Assembly: GCA_012838205.1 (NCBI GenBank) | Contig: DUPR01000034.1 | Coordinates: forward strand, 1 to 41,458 | DNA length: 41,458 bases | Source of the DNA: Methanobacterium sp. | GTDB taxonomy: Archaea > Methanobacteriota > Methanobacteria > Methanobacteriales > Methanobacteriaceae | Direction: 5' to 3' | Shown here: piece after piece, positions 17,430 to 26,945 of the stretch | How the letters are laid out: each line of letters begins with the position of its first letter | Position numbering within the stretch: position 1 is the first letter of the stretch | Made by a program: the position numbers and the translations under genes | Notes under the pieces: model-generated | What the model was told of the DNA's origin: nothing | The model's input: the letters and a program-made list of their open reading frames with translations, nothing else | Databases searched by the model: none

Positions 17430-17963
17430 CTATTTAAAATCAGTGATTGATACAAGAGGTTCCAGTTGCAAACCTTCCTTTCTTAACTCCTCAACTGCAC
17501 CTTCCTCCCGGTCAACCACAACAAAAGCCCTTTCAATTTGCCCTCCATTATCGGTAACTGCTTTTACGGCTTTTAAAAGTGATTTTCCAGTGGTGGTGAC
17601 ATCTTCAACAACAATAACCTTATCCCCTACTTTTAGATCTCCTTCAATAAGTTTGGACGTACCATAATCCTTCTGAGCCTTGCGAATCATCAGCATGGGT
17701 ATATCTGAGTGCAAAGCCACCGCAGTGGCAATAGGAACCGCGCCCAGAGCGGGTCCGGCGATTTTATCAATTTGATGATCCTGGATCATGTGGGTGATGA
17801 TTTTGGCCACCAGAGAAAGAATTTGAGGATCTGTAATGGCTTTTTTCATATCAACATAGTAATCACTCTCCCTACCAGAGGAAAGGGTGAATTTACCAAA
17901 TTTTATTACTTGATTGGTCTTTAAAAGATTAATAAGAAGTTCTTTTTCTTTTTGGATCCTCAT
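17430..17963 (-). CDS. pyrE: Orotate phosphoribosyltransferase
   Basis: PyrE joins orotate to PRPP to give orotidine 5'-monophosphate in pyrimidine synthesis. The 177-residue protein has the family start [33 protein letters not shown] in the middle, and the PRPP-binding motif [12 protein letters not shown] at residues 117-128. The length is typical of archaeal PyrE. The ATG at 17963 is preceded by GAGAGTGA. Upstream, a T8 run (minus strand, 18007-18000) probably ends transcription of the zinc-protein gene, so pyrE is likely to be transcribed separately. Confidence 0.95.
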   Translation of the reverse strand: MRIQKEKELLINLLKTNQVIKFGKFTLSSGRESDYYVDMKKAITDPQILSLVAKIITHMIQDHQIDKIAGPALGAVPIATAVALHSDIPMLMIRKAQKDYGTSKLIEGDLKVGDKVIVVEDVTTTGKSLLKAVKAVTDNGGQIERAFVVVDREEGAVEELRKEGLQLEPLVSITDFK

Positions 17964-17999
17964 TAGTTCACTCTCTCAAACAGAATTATTTACTTTACT

Positions 18000-18007
18000 A
18001 AAAAAAA
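18000..18007 (-). terminator. Poly-T terminator after the zinc-protein gene
   Basis: A run of eight T residues on the minus strand begins 15 bases beyond the stop codon of the 49-residue zinc protein. Archaeal RNA polymerase terminates at such runs without a required hairpin. Confidence 0.4.
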
Positions 18008-18022
18008 TTCGCCTTACTTGAT

Positions 18023-18172
18023 TTAAGGTGCTTTCAGGCCTTTTTGGCATCTTTTACAAATTCCATGTTTTGGTTGGAAACATCGACTGCAAACCAGACT
18101 TCCACATAAAGAACAAGTATACATCTTAGCTATGCTGCCACAGATGCTGCACAAGCCTCGTACTTCCATCAT
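18023..18172 (-). CDS. Small four-CxxC zinc protein (49 residues)
   Basis: Reading the minus strand from the ATG at 18172 (or the adjacent ATG at 18169) gives a 49-residue protein packed with cysteine pairs: CSIC, CSLC, CSRC and CKRC, plus a His in PKHGIC. The spacing of eight cysteines fits two interleaved zinc sites, as in small archaeal zinc fingers of the HIT or B-box type (the CSRCF and PKHGIC segments resemble HIT/B-box cores). GGTG lies just upstream of the start. It sits between pyrE and a PRC-barrel gene, all on the same strand, and has a T-run terminator after it. The likely role is nucleic-acid or protein binding; the partner is unknown. Confidence 0.75.
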   Translation of the reverse strand: MMEVRGLCSICGSIAKMYTCSLCGSLVCSRCFQPKHGICKRCQKGLKAP

Positions 18173-18237
18173 TACACCATTACTTGATTAAACAATCCAA
18201 GCACCTAATAGGCTAATAAAATTTTTAAATCATCTAT

Positions 18238-18247
18238 AAAAAAAAAA
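18238..18247 (-). terminator. Poly-T terminator after the PRC-barrel gene
   Basis: Ten consecutive T residues on the minus strand, starting 11 bases past the stop codon of the PRC-barrel gene, form a strong candidate archaeal terminator. Confidence 0.5.
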
Positions 18248-18257
18248 GTGGAATTAT

Positions 18258-18509
18258 TTAAAAATCATAGCTAACATTCTCATCCCGACTTTTCAGAAGT
18301 ATTTTATCGCCTATTTTACTCACCATATCATAAGGAACGATAGTTTCGCCTTTAGACAAACCTAATCCCTCTGATATGCCACCTTTGCCCACTACAAATG
18401 CTTGAATATCGTTGGTATCCATGTTTATTTCTACATCTTTAACTTTTCCAATAATCACAGCCGAACTATCTAAAACCTCTTTACCTACTATTTGTTCCAC
18501 TATCCTCAC
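18258..18509 (-). CDS. PRC-barrel domain protein
   Basis: This 83-residue protein is a single PRC-barrel: it begins MRIVEQIVGKEVLDSSAVIIG and continues with GKVKDVEINMD, the conserved strand pair of the fold, then VPYDMVSKIGDKILL. PRC-barrel proteins of this short type are common in methanogens. The family includes RimM ribosome-maturation domains and photosynthetic reaction-centre subunits, and free-standing archaeal copies may bind RNA or proteins such as CdpB-like division factors. The gene lies alone between two T-run terminators. The exact role is not known. Confidence 0.88.
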   Translation of the reverse strand: MRIVEQIVGKEVLDSSAVIIGKVKDVEINMDTNDIQAFVVGKGGISEGLGLSKGETIVPYDMVSKIGDKILLKSRDENVSYDF

Positions 18510-18702
18510 AATATCACCTCATTTACCATTTACTACCAGTTAAATCACAAATTTAAACAACAGATAAAGTTTTAACATACTTAATTTAAGTTTCAAGTTG
18601 TACTTATAGTTTTAAGAAAATGAGATATTCTAGCCTATAAACAGATTCTGTGTCCAAAAAAGATGTAATAGATAGTCATTTTTCAAGAAAAACTAGGGCA
18701 AT

Positions 18703-18727
18703 AAAAAAAAATAAGGGGATTAAAAAA
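18703..18727 (-). terminator. T-rich terminator after the first symporter gene
   Basis: Beyond the symporter stop codon at 18736 the minus strand has a T6 run (18727-18722) and a T9 run (18711-18703) in close succession, a typical archaeal transcription end. The rest of the 226-bp gap to the PRC-barrel gene shows no ORF or structured element. Confidence 0.5.
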
Positions 18728-18735
18728 GGATCTTG

Positions 18736-20337
18736 TTAGCCTACTCCCTGGAAACATGTTTCTAAATGTTCTTTGCTGGGTTTTTTTGTCAACAAACTCA
18801 CTACAACTGTTACTACAAAAGCAACAGGTAGTGAAATGACAATAGGGTCAACAGTTGGCCATGGTGCAGAAGAGATTAACATTGCATTTCCAGTAAGTGC
18901 TTTAACAATACCTAAAGCTTCTGCTGACTTTGCATATTCGAATACCAGCCAGAAAAGGCTCATCAGAGTTCCAATCACCAGTCCAGATATAGCACCAGCT
19001 TTGGTACAACCTTTCCAGAAAAGGGCAAATGCATACATGGAAAGGAAGGCTGCTGCAGTTATGGAGAACCACATTGATGTGCCCACAGCTATGATGTTTG
19101 GTGGTAGAATGAAACCCATAATAACTGCGGTGATCATGGCGATGGCAATCCCGAGTCTAGCAATATATACTGATGCTCCACCAGTTTTTTTAGTTAATGT
19201 TTCGTATATATCCCTTCCAAGGGCAGTGCCCTGGGTATGTATCTGGGCACTAAGAGTTGACATTGCCGCTGATAGCAAGGTTATCATGAACAGATAGGCA
19301 AACCACAGAGGCATTGCCGCGGTGATAAAGGCAGGGATTATTTTATCAGCATTACCTCCTACAACTTGCATGGAAAGTTTTCCAAGTGTGTCAAAGAAGT
19401 ATACATTGGATAAAGCCCCTACTATGAACGCAGTTCCAGTCATGAGAAGAATGAATACTCCACCCACCAATACCGCGCGGTTCAGTTCCCTGTTTGACTT
19501 TACAGTCATAAATCGAACTGCTAGTTGTGGTTGGGATAAAACTCCTATTCCCACCCCTAAGACCAGTGTACTGACCAACGTCCACCAAAATGGGCTTCCT
19601 AGTGAAGGCATGGATGTCCATCCGGTGAATCCAGTGGCAGCAGCTTTTGCGGTTGCTTCGGCTGGAACTGAATTTACTAGATTGGTAAGGGCCTGGTTAG
19701 CTTCACCTACACCTCCTAGTATCCAGTAAGTGGCAAGCAAAAGGATAAACATTCCCACAAACATTATGCTACCTTGCAAGGCATCAGTGTACATCACCCC
19801 TCTTATTCCACCGAAGATAACGTACAATGCAACAATGACTGCCAATGCTATTAATGCAATATTATAATTAATACTAAGGGTTGTTTCGGCAAATCGTGCC
19901 ATACCAATTAGAACCACTGATGCATATAATGTCATTCCTAAAAAAATGACTATTCCACTGAAATACTGTATGAACCTACTATCAAAACGTTTGGATAGAA
20001 ACTCAGGAAATGTGAGGGCTCCTAAGTTGTGTCCCATTTTCCGGGTACGTTTTCCAAAAAATACAAATGCTATAAAAATACCCACCAATATGTTCAAAAA
20101 TGTTAACCATAAAAGGCCCATCCCATATATTCCTGCAGTACCACCAAAACCTACAATTGCTGCAGTGCTGATGAAAGTTGCACCATAACTTAAAGCCATA
20201 ATAAATGGGTGGGTTTCCCTTCCTGCCACCATATAATCATCGGCAGTTTTAGTTCGCCTCCAAGCTACATAACCTACGTAGCCTGTTAATGCTAAATAAA
20301 TAACAACTACAATACTGAGTATAAATAAATCATTCAT
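18736..20337 (-). CDS. Sodium:solute symporter family protein, copy 1
   Basis: This 533-residue membrane protein belongs to the SSS family (PutP/PanF type), which imports organic solutes with sodium. It has about 13 membrane spans; the family pattern begins with GYVGYVAWRRTKTADDYMVAGR, followed by ALSYGATFISTAAIVGFGG, whose Ser and Thr residues belong to the sodium and substrate region of span 1. I start at the ATG at 20337 rather than the GTG at 20346, because the latter lies on the ribosome binding site and copy 2 has the matching start. It shares most of its sequence with copy 2 at 21785-23398. The accessory protein is encoded 46 bases upstream in the same transcript. The substrate is unknown. 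Confidence 0.92.
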   Translation of the reverse strand: MNDLFILSIVVVIYLALTGYVGYVAWRRTKTADDYMVAGRETHPFIMALSYGATFISTAAIVGFGGTAGIYGMGLLWLTFLNILVGIFIAFVFFGKRTRKMGHNLGALTFPEFLSKRFDSRFIQYFSGIVIFLGMTLYASVVLIGMARFAETTLSINYNIALIALAVIVALYVIFGGIRGVMYTDALQGSIMFVGMFILLLATYWILGGVGEANQALTNLVNSVPAEATAKAAATGFTGWTSMPSLGSPFWWTLVSTLVLGVGIGVLSQPQLAVRFMTVKSNRELNRAVLVGGVFILLMTGTAFIVGALSNVYFFDTLGKLSMQVVGGNADKIIPAFITAAMPLWFAYLFMITLLSAAMSTLSAQIHTQGTALGRDIYETLTKKTGGASVYIARLGIAIAMITAVIMGFILPPNIIAVGTSMWFSITAAAFLSMYAFALFWKGCTKAGAISGLVIGTLMSLFWLVFEYAKSAEALGIVKALTGNAMLISSAPWPTVDPIVISLPVAFVVTVVVSLLTKKPSKEHLETCFQGVG

Positions 20338-20383
20338 AAAATCCACAACCTAAACAATTTTTTGAGGGATTTAAACAAGATTC

Positions 20384-20593
20384 TTATGCATCGTGTTCAT
20401 CCCAAAGACCTAATTCTTTTTCTTCCATATCTTTTTCTTTTTTATGCCATTCCAATTCTTCTTTTACTTGTTCTTCCTCATCTTCGCCGCCTTTATTCCA
20501 GTTGAGGATACCATAAACAACACACAAAAGAGTTACCAGAATACAACCAACATACGCACCCCATATCCAGGGATCATCAATTCCTAGAACCAA
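20384..20593 (-). CDS. Small single-span accessory protein of the symporter
   Basis: This 69-residue protein has one membrane span (about residues 8-28, IWGAYVGCILVTLLCVVYG) and a strongly charged Glu/Lys-rich cytoplasmic tail. It resembles the small accessory proteins encoded directly upstream of SSS symporters in methanogens and clostridia, which share the LGIDDPW start and the GILNWNKG end of the span. I take the TTG at 20593 as start: GGAGGTGA lies four bases before it and the protein then begins as its relatives do. An open frame extends to a TTG at 20626, but that has no ribosome binding site. It is read together with symporter copy 1. Copy 2 has no such gene beside it. Confidence 0.85.
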   Translation of the reverse strand: MVLGIDDPWIWGAYVGCILVTLLCVVYGILNWNKGGEDEEEQVKEELEWHKKEKDMEEKELGLWDEHDA

Positions 20594-20660
20594 TTTCTCA
20601 CCTCCTTTTGCCCCTATTTTCACCAAATATTATTTATCATTATTATTAATGAAAAACTAC

Positions 20661-20670
20661 TTTTTATATT
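20661..20670 (-). promoter_or_regulatory. TATA box of the accessory protein-symporter operon
   Basis: AATATAAAAA on the minus strand (20670-20661) is an archaeal TATA box, predicting transcription starting near 20639 and a leader of about 46 bases with the GGAGGTGA site. The rest of the gap to 20924 is AT-rich and I see no ORF, RNA or repeat in it. Confidence 0.5.
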
Positions 20671-20924
20671 TTTTTATCGATTTTATCCTTTTACAGTAAA
20701 CTTGAGAATGATTCGCGAAGCTCAATAGAAACAATTAACTTAGAAATAATCCCATCCCCAAACTAATATCTAGCTATGCCAAAAAAACAAAAACAATGTA
20801 TTATTGGAAAATATTCAATCTATTACTGAAAATTCAATGATACCTTTCAAATCTTTCTTAACATCCCAAAATAATAAATACTTATTAAAAATCAAAATTA
20901 TCCACGAAAATAGCTTTCACATTA

Positions 20925-21755
20925 TTATAAAGCTTCATGACCCGCGCCCACCCTAACTTGCTTGTGCATCCTCAAAAATTCAATTATTTTATCCAATGTT
21001 TCCTGGGCCTTTTTCACATCCCATGTGTAATCACTGGGTGCAACACCAAGTTTCAGGTTTTCATTGACAAAGACTGCGTCAATAGTTAGTAAAATAGGGC
21101 CTTCCAAACAATTTACAATAAAAGAAACATGCCATGGGGTGTGTCCTGGCGTGTGGATGGCCCATAATGATCCATCCCCCAACAGATCTGCGCTGAGACC
21201 CAATGGAGGCATTCGATTTGCTTTAAGAAAGTCAATCTCATATAGTTCTTCCAGACCCTCCAGAAAATTGCCATGAATCTCTGGATGATATTCAGAATAT
21301 TCACCTTTTGGAATTACGTAAGGTATGTGTTTGGGAAGTTCCCTCACACCAGCAGCGTGATCAGCGTGTAAATGGCTCAAAAACACCATTTTCAGATTTA
21401 TATGATTTTTTTGAAGGAAATTAGATATATTTTCGCCTTTATTCTGTCGGAATTCATCCACAGCTGTCCCTTCCATTCGGCCTCTGGGATCTTGGGTGTA
21501 AGAAGCATCGAGTCCTGTGTCTATGAGAAAATCACCCTTATCTTCATGATGCACCCAATGGGCTAGAATGGGAACTTCCAATTCCTCATCCAGGACATTT
21601 TTTGCTTGGGGATGTTCTGGATTTAGAGTGCCCCGGCTGTTAATGACAACAGTTCCAGTCTTGAAACTTTGAATTTGGACCGGATGTGGATTCTGGAAAA
21701 CCTCCATCCAATTATGTGCCATGTTCTTTTGAAAATGATAATCTCGGAGTTTCAT
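20925..21755 (-). CDS. Metallo-beta-lactamase fold hydrolase, lactonase-like
   Basis: This 276-residue protein has the metallo-beta-lactamase fold with the zinc motif HLHADH at residues 128-133, followed by AAGVRELP, then HTPGHTPWH and the bridging Asp in LLTIDAVF. The layout resembles N-acyl-homoserine lactonases (AiiA/AttM group) and their non-lactonase relatives more than glyoxalase II or RNase J. Substrates in the family are various esters and lactones, so a quorum-signal role is not implied. The ATG at 21755 has only a weak ribosome binding site. The gene begins 29 bases after symporter copy 2 and is probably co-transcribed with it, which suggests it acts on a solute the transporter imports. 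Confidence 0.85.
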   Translation of the reverse strand: MKLRDYHFQKNMAHNWMEVFQNPHPVQIQSFKTGTVVINSRGTLNPEHPQAKNVLDEELEVPILAHWVHHEDKGDFLIDTGLDASYTQDPRGRMEGTAVDEFRQNKGENISNFLQKNHINLKMVFLSHLHADHAAGVRELPKHIPYVIPKGEYSEYHPEIHGNFLEGLEELYEIDFLKANRMPPLGLSADLLGDGSLWAIHTPGHTPWHVSFIVNCLEGPILLTIDAVFVNENLKLGVAPSDYTWDVKKAQETLDKIIEFLRMHKQVRVGAGHEAL

Positions 21756-21784
21756 CAAAAACCAATACTAATTATGTTTTTTGA

Positions 21785-23398
<1,614 letters not shown>

Positions 23399-23453
23399 AT
23401 AATCACAACCAATTCAGTTCCAATAAATTTTATCATGACATCCAATGATTAAT

Positions 23454-23488
23454 GAATGTAAGAAGAGTATATATATCTATTTACATTC
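23454..23488 (-). promoter_or_regulatory. TATA box bracketed by a perfect inverted repeat (putative operator)
   Basis: GAATGTAA at 23454-23461 and its exact reverse complement TTACATTC at 23481-23488 flank the TATA box of symporter copy 2 (TATATATAC on the minus strand, around 23475-23467). The centre-to-centre distance is 27 bp. The arms cover the BRE side and the region between TATA box and start site, where a repressor or activator dimer pair could bind. The remaining 185 bp to the next gene show no further element I can support. Confidence 0.5.
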
Positions 23489-23673
23489 TGTTATTATTCG
23501 ACTTAAAAGAAGTATCACCCAATTGCTTGATCCAGTATTGCTTGCCTATCAGATTTAAATAATGTATGGGATCAAACCTCTTCATATCCTTTAGTCTGTG
23601 AGAGTTTTAGATAGGGTTAAATTACCTTTAGAATAAATGAGTAAATGAAATACTTCAAATTGGTAGTGAAATT

Positions 23674-24528
23674 TTGAGTGAAGATCGTCCACCTAAACTC
23701 GGAAAACCCGTAACCGGTGACCAGAAAAGAAAAATTAGCCGGAAATTTTCAAAACCGAAAAACAATATTCGGAAAAAGTTAGACTCTCTTGATCTGAAAA
23801 AGAAAGGAGCTGACATTACCAGCAAATTTGCTTCCCTTAAATCAACAAGCAAAGAGAAAAAGGATGGACCTGCAAAACTTCAAAAAGCAAAAAAGGAAAC
23901 TAAAAAGTCGAGATCTGAAATCCTAAAAACAAATCCTAGCCAAATTTTCAGAGAAACCCCAATAATAATGATTATTAGCCTTATTGTTCTAATTATTGTG
24001 GTTGTTACTGTTCTAATGTGGCCTGTTGATGATTTAACTAGTCAAAACCAAACACACAACACAAATAGCCCAGTAAAATTACAGAAAAATCATTTTTCTG
24101 ATGGAATGATATCATTAGATTATCCTGAAGGTTGGAATATTACTGGCAAAGGTGATGACACTAAAAGTAGATCCCGTCTTTTAGTTACTGTTTCAAAAGA
24201 TGAAAATAACAGCGTGTCTATCTTTAGGGAAGAATTGGGAACTCATAATTTCACACATCGAGTTGCTGCTTGGAGATCAAATATTTTGAAAAACGGTATG
24301 ATCTACTATGAAGGTAGTATCACTGTGGACAATCAAACTGCTTATGAGTTTATGGCCAATTACAAACCAAGTGATAAAGTCTATGCCACCAGGGGAATTG
24401 CTTTACAAAAAAATAATATACTTTATTTCATAATTTTCATCTTTGACGACCCTCTCGTGGAGTATAGCGCTGAGATGGATAAAGTTATTAAAAGTTTTAA
24501 AGTGACTGAGAATCCTTATTTGGTATGA
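23674..24528 (+). CDS. Single-span membrane protein with a basic cytoplasmic arm and a PsbP-like outer domain
   Basis: This 284-residue protein starts at a TTG at 23674 with GGTAGTGA before it. Residues 1-90 are very basic and low in complexity (many Lys, Arg and Ser), with no clear fold. A hydrophobic span follows at about 98-118 (IIMIISLIVLIIVVVTVLMW). The remaining 165 residues face the outside: an Asn/Thr-rich linker, then a domain that starts SDGMISLDYPEGWNITGKG and ends DPLVEYSAEMDKVIKSFKV. This is the pattern of PsbP-like/DUF1795 domains common on methanogen surface proteins. No catalytic residues are seen. paaK follows after 27 bases, though a shared function is not evident. Confidence 0.8.
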   Translation: MSEDRPPKLGKPVTGDQKRKISRKFSKPKNNIRKKLDSLDLKKKGADITSKFASLKSTSKEKKDGPAKLQKAKKETKKSRSEILKTNPSQIFRETPIIMIISLIVLIIVVVTVLMWPVDDLTSQNQTHNTNSPVKLQKNHFSDGMISLDYPEGWNITGKGDDTKSRSRLLVTVSKDENNSVSIFREELGTHNFTHRVAAWRSNILKNGMIYYEGSITVDNQTAYEFMANYKPSDKVYATRGIALQKNNILYFIIFIFDDPLVEYSAEMDKVIKSFKVTENPYLV

Positions 24529-24555
24529 GGCAAATTGATTGCAAGGAGATTCAAT

Positions 24556-25854
24556 ATGATCTGGAATGAAGAGATTGAATGCATGGCCCATGATGAATTA
24601 AAAAAACTACAACTGAAACGATTACAAGACGTAGTTAAAAGGGCCTATGAAACTGTGCCCTATTACAAAAAACGTTTTAATGAAGCTGGTATCAGACCAG
24701 AAGATATTAAAACCTTGGATGATATTCAAAAACTACCTTTAACCACTAAAGATGACCTTCGTGCTGCCTATCCCTTTGGAATGTTTGCAGTTCCCCGTAG
24801 GGAGATAGTGGAAGTTCACACCTCTTCTGGAACCACTGGCAAACCTACGGTATCAGGATATACAAAAGAAGATATCAAAATCTGGAGTGAAGTCATGGCC
24901 CGGGGTTTGACCATGTTTGGAGTTACAGAAGATGATATCATCCAGAACACTCATGGTTACGGTCTTTTCACTGGAGGTTTCGGTGTACATTATGGTGCTC
25001 AACATATAGGCGCTACAGTGATCCCTATTTCAACTGGACAGACTCGTAGGCAAATCGAAATAATGAAAGATTTTGGAACAACTATTTTAATAGTCACACC
25101 CTCCTACGGACTTTACTTAGCTGAAGTAGCTGAAGAAGAAGGTGTAGAAAGTAGTGATCTAAATCTTAACTCCATTGGTTTTGGAGCTGAAATGTGGACT
25201 GAAGAAATGCGACAAAAACTCCAAAAGCGGTTTGATTCCCCAGCATATAATATTTACGGTCTAACTGAAATAATGGGCCCCGGGATTGCTTTAGAATGTC
25301 CTGAACAGGATGGTTTGCATGTTATGGAGGATCATTTTTATCCTGAGATTATTGATTCTGAAACTATGGAAGTTCTCAAAGACGGAGAAAAAGGTGAGCT
25401 TGTTTTGACCACTTTAACCCGTCATGGTATGCCAATTATTCGTTTTAGAACCAAGGACATAACTAACTTAAGAAGGGGAACGTGTCCCTGTGGCAGGACT
25501 CTTATTAAAATGGAACGCATAACTGGAAGGACCGATGACATGCTTAAGATTCGTGGAGTTGCGGTTTTCCCCTCCCAAATAGAAAAAGCACTTCTTAAGA
25601 TGGATGGTATTGAACCTCATTACCAGATCATTGCCACCAGACCCCAACACTTGGATGAATTAGAAGTTCAAGTGGAAACATCACCAAAACTCTTCTCTGA
25701 CGAAGTTAAAGAGTTAGTTGGTATTAAAAATAAAATAGAACACTTTATTCATGATGAAATTGGCTTAAGAGTGAATGTTACCTTGGTGGAACCAAAAACA
25801 CTGCCACGTAGTGAAGGTAAAGCAGTTAGAGTTATTGATAAACGAGAATTATGA
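24556..25854 (+). CDS. paaK: Phenylacetate-CoA ligase (aryl-acid:CoA ligase)
   Basis: This 432-residue AMP-forming enzyme activates phenylacetate or a related aryl acetate as its CoA thioester. The P-loop [12 protein letters not shown] is at about residues 87-98; [12 protein letters not shown] and the downstream FRTKDITN and [16 protein letters not shown] segments are standard for PaaK. I start at the ATG at 24556, which has AAGGAGAT upstream, not at the TTG at 24535. In methanogens this enzyme lets external aryl acids feed into aromatic amino acids through the indolepyruvate oxidoreductase, whose genes iorA and iorB lie convergent just downstream. It forms an operon with the ACT-domain gene, 12 bases away. 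Confidence 0.93.
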   Translation: MIWNEEIECMAHDELKKLQLKRLQDVVKRAYETVPYYKKRFNEAGIRPEDIKTLDDIQKLPLTTKDDLRAAYPFGMFAVPRREIVEVHTSSGTTGKPTVSGYTKEDIKIWSEVMARGLTMFGVTEDDIIQNTHGYGLFTGGFGVHYGAQHIGATVIPISTGQTRRQIEIMKDFGTTILIVTPSYGLYLAEVAEEEGVESSDLNLNSIGFGAEMWTEEMRQKLQKRFDSPAYNIYGLTEIMGPGIALECPEQDGLHVMEDHFYPEIIDSETMEVLKDGEKGELVLTTLTRHGMPIIRFRTKDITNLRRGTCPCGRTLIKMERITGRTDDMLKIRGVAVFPSQIEKALLKMDGIEPHYQIIATRPQHLDELEVQVETSPKLFSDEVKELVGIKNKIEHFIHDEIGLRVNVTLVEPKTLPRSEGKAVRVIDKREL

Positions 25855-25866
25855 AGGGGAACAATT

Positions 25867-26298
25867 ATGAAAATAAAACAGTTATCTATTTTCTTGGAAA
25901 ATAAGAAAGGAAGAATGAGAAACGCTTTGGATGTTCTGGCTGATGCTGGATTTAACATTAGGGCTCTTTCCATTGCAGATACCTCTGACTTCGGCATATT
26001 ACGCTTAATTGTGCCTAAACCAGATGAAGCAAAAAAGATCCTCGAGAAAAATAATTTTGTGGTGAAAACTGGTTATGTAATTGCTGTGGAGATGTCTGAC
26101 CAACCAGGAGGATTAAGCACCATCTTGGGGATGCTTGATGATTCTGATATTAACTTAGACTATCTTTACGCCTTTGTGGATGAAAAGGAAGAAAGAGCCA
26201 TTGTATTGCTGCGTCCAGAAGACATTGATGCAGGAATTGAAGCCCTTAGAAAAAGAGAGGCTACTATAATACCTTCTGAAGAGGTCTACAACTGGTAA
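25867..26298 (+). CDS. Tandem ACT-domain protein, probable amino-acid sensor
   Basis: This 143-residue protein consists of two ACT domains: one begins [20 protein letters not shown] and the other [20 protein letters not shown], each with the Gly-containing ligand loop. ACT pairs bind amino acids and control enzymes. Its place after paaK and next to the ior genes suggests it senses an aromatic or branched amino acid and adjusts the ligase or oxidoreductase. It begins with GGGGAACA upstream of the ATG. A T-rich terminator follows the gene. Confidence 0.88.
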   Translation: MKIKQLSIFLENKKGRMRNALDVLADAGFNIRALSIADTSDFGILRLIVPKPDEAKKILEKNNFVVKTGYVIAVEMSDQPGGLSTILGMLDDSDINLDYLYAFVDEKEERAIVLLRPEDIDAGIEALRKREATIIPSEEVYNW

Positions 26299-26302
26299 TT
26301 AA

Positions 26303-26326
26303 TTTTTTTCTTTTTTACACTTTTTT
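26303..26326 (+). terminator. T-rich terminator of the paaK-ACT operon
   Basis: Three T tracts (seven, six and six) within 24 bases begin five bases after the ACT gene's stop codon. They end plus-strand transcription before the convergent iorB gene. Confidence 0.6.
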
Positions 26327-26346
26327 AATATTTACAATAAAAGAAA

Positions 26347-26943
26347 TTAGAGTTTTGACATACAGAACTTGAACCCTTCCTCGAATGCTTTTAGATTTAT
26401 AGGAATGCTTCTTTCAGGAAGATTATCTTGCATGGATTTGATTATGGTCTTTTTATCCAGAGGGAATCCAGGTACTGCAGTTGCACCGCCTAACATGACC
26501 ATGTTCATTGATAGTATGTGGCCTGATTTCTTGGCTATCTCATCTGCATCCATGGCTATAACTTTTTTGGTATGAGAACGCAGTTCACTCAGGATTGTGG
26601 ATAAATCAGGATATGAATTTTCACTTTGGCTGAGGTTAAAAGGATAAATAGGAGCAGTATTCATAACCACGTAACTATCCTTATTTATCATGTTAACACT
26701 TCTTACAGCTTCTAATGGTTCAAATGCTAGGATAAGATCTGCATTGCCTTCTTCGATAAGTGGGCTGTGGGATACTCCAATTTTCATCTGTGTGGATACC
26801 TCACCTCCCCTCTGGGACATGCCATGGATTTCACCAACAACCACTGGTAAGCCTCTTTTCATGGCGGCTTCACCCATAATAACTGATGTTTTGATAATTC
26901 CCTGGCCACCCACTCCTGAAATGTAAATATGGTAAGGATGCAT
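26347..26943 (-). CDS. iorB: Indolepyruvate:ferredoxin oxidoreductase, beta subunit
   Basis: IorB is the small subunit of the enzyme that interconverts aryl pyruvates and aryl-acetyl-CoA with ferredoxin. The 198-residue protein starts YHIYISGVGGQGIIKTSVIMG, the nucleotide-like loop of the gamma-type domain shared with pyruvate and 2-oxoglutarate oxidoreductases, and contains HGMSQRGGEVSTQMKIG. The ATG at 26943 overlaps nothing but shares its ribosome binding site (GGAGGG) with the last codons of iorA, two bases upstream, so translation is coupled. Confidence 0.95.
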   Translation of the reverse strand: MHPYHIYISGVGGQGIIKTSVIMGEAAMKRGLPVVVGEIHGMSQRGGEVSTQMKIGVSHSPLIEEGNADLILAFEPLEAVRSVNMINKDSYVVMNTAPIYPFNLSQSENSYPDLSTILSELRSHTKKVIAMDADEIAKKSGHILSMNMVMLGGATAVPGFPLDKKTIIKSMQDNLPERSIPINLKAFEEGFKFCMSKL

Positions 26944-26945
26944 GA

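Noticed and set aside
18773..19297. 174-residue plus-strand frame inside symporter copy 1
   Set aside because: It is an antisense shadow of a membrane protein gene, whose biased codon use leaves long open frames on the opposite strand.
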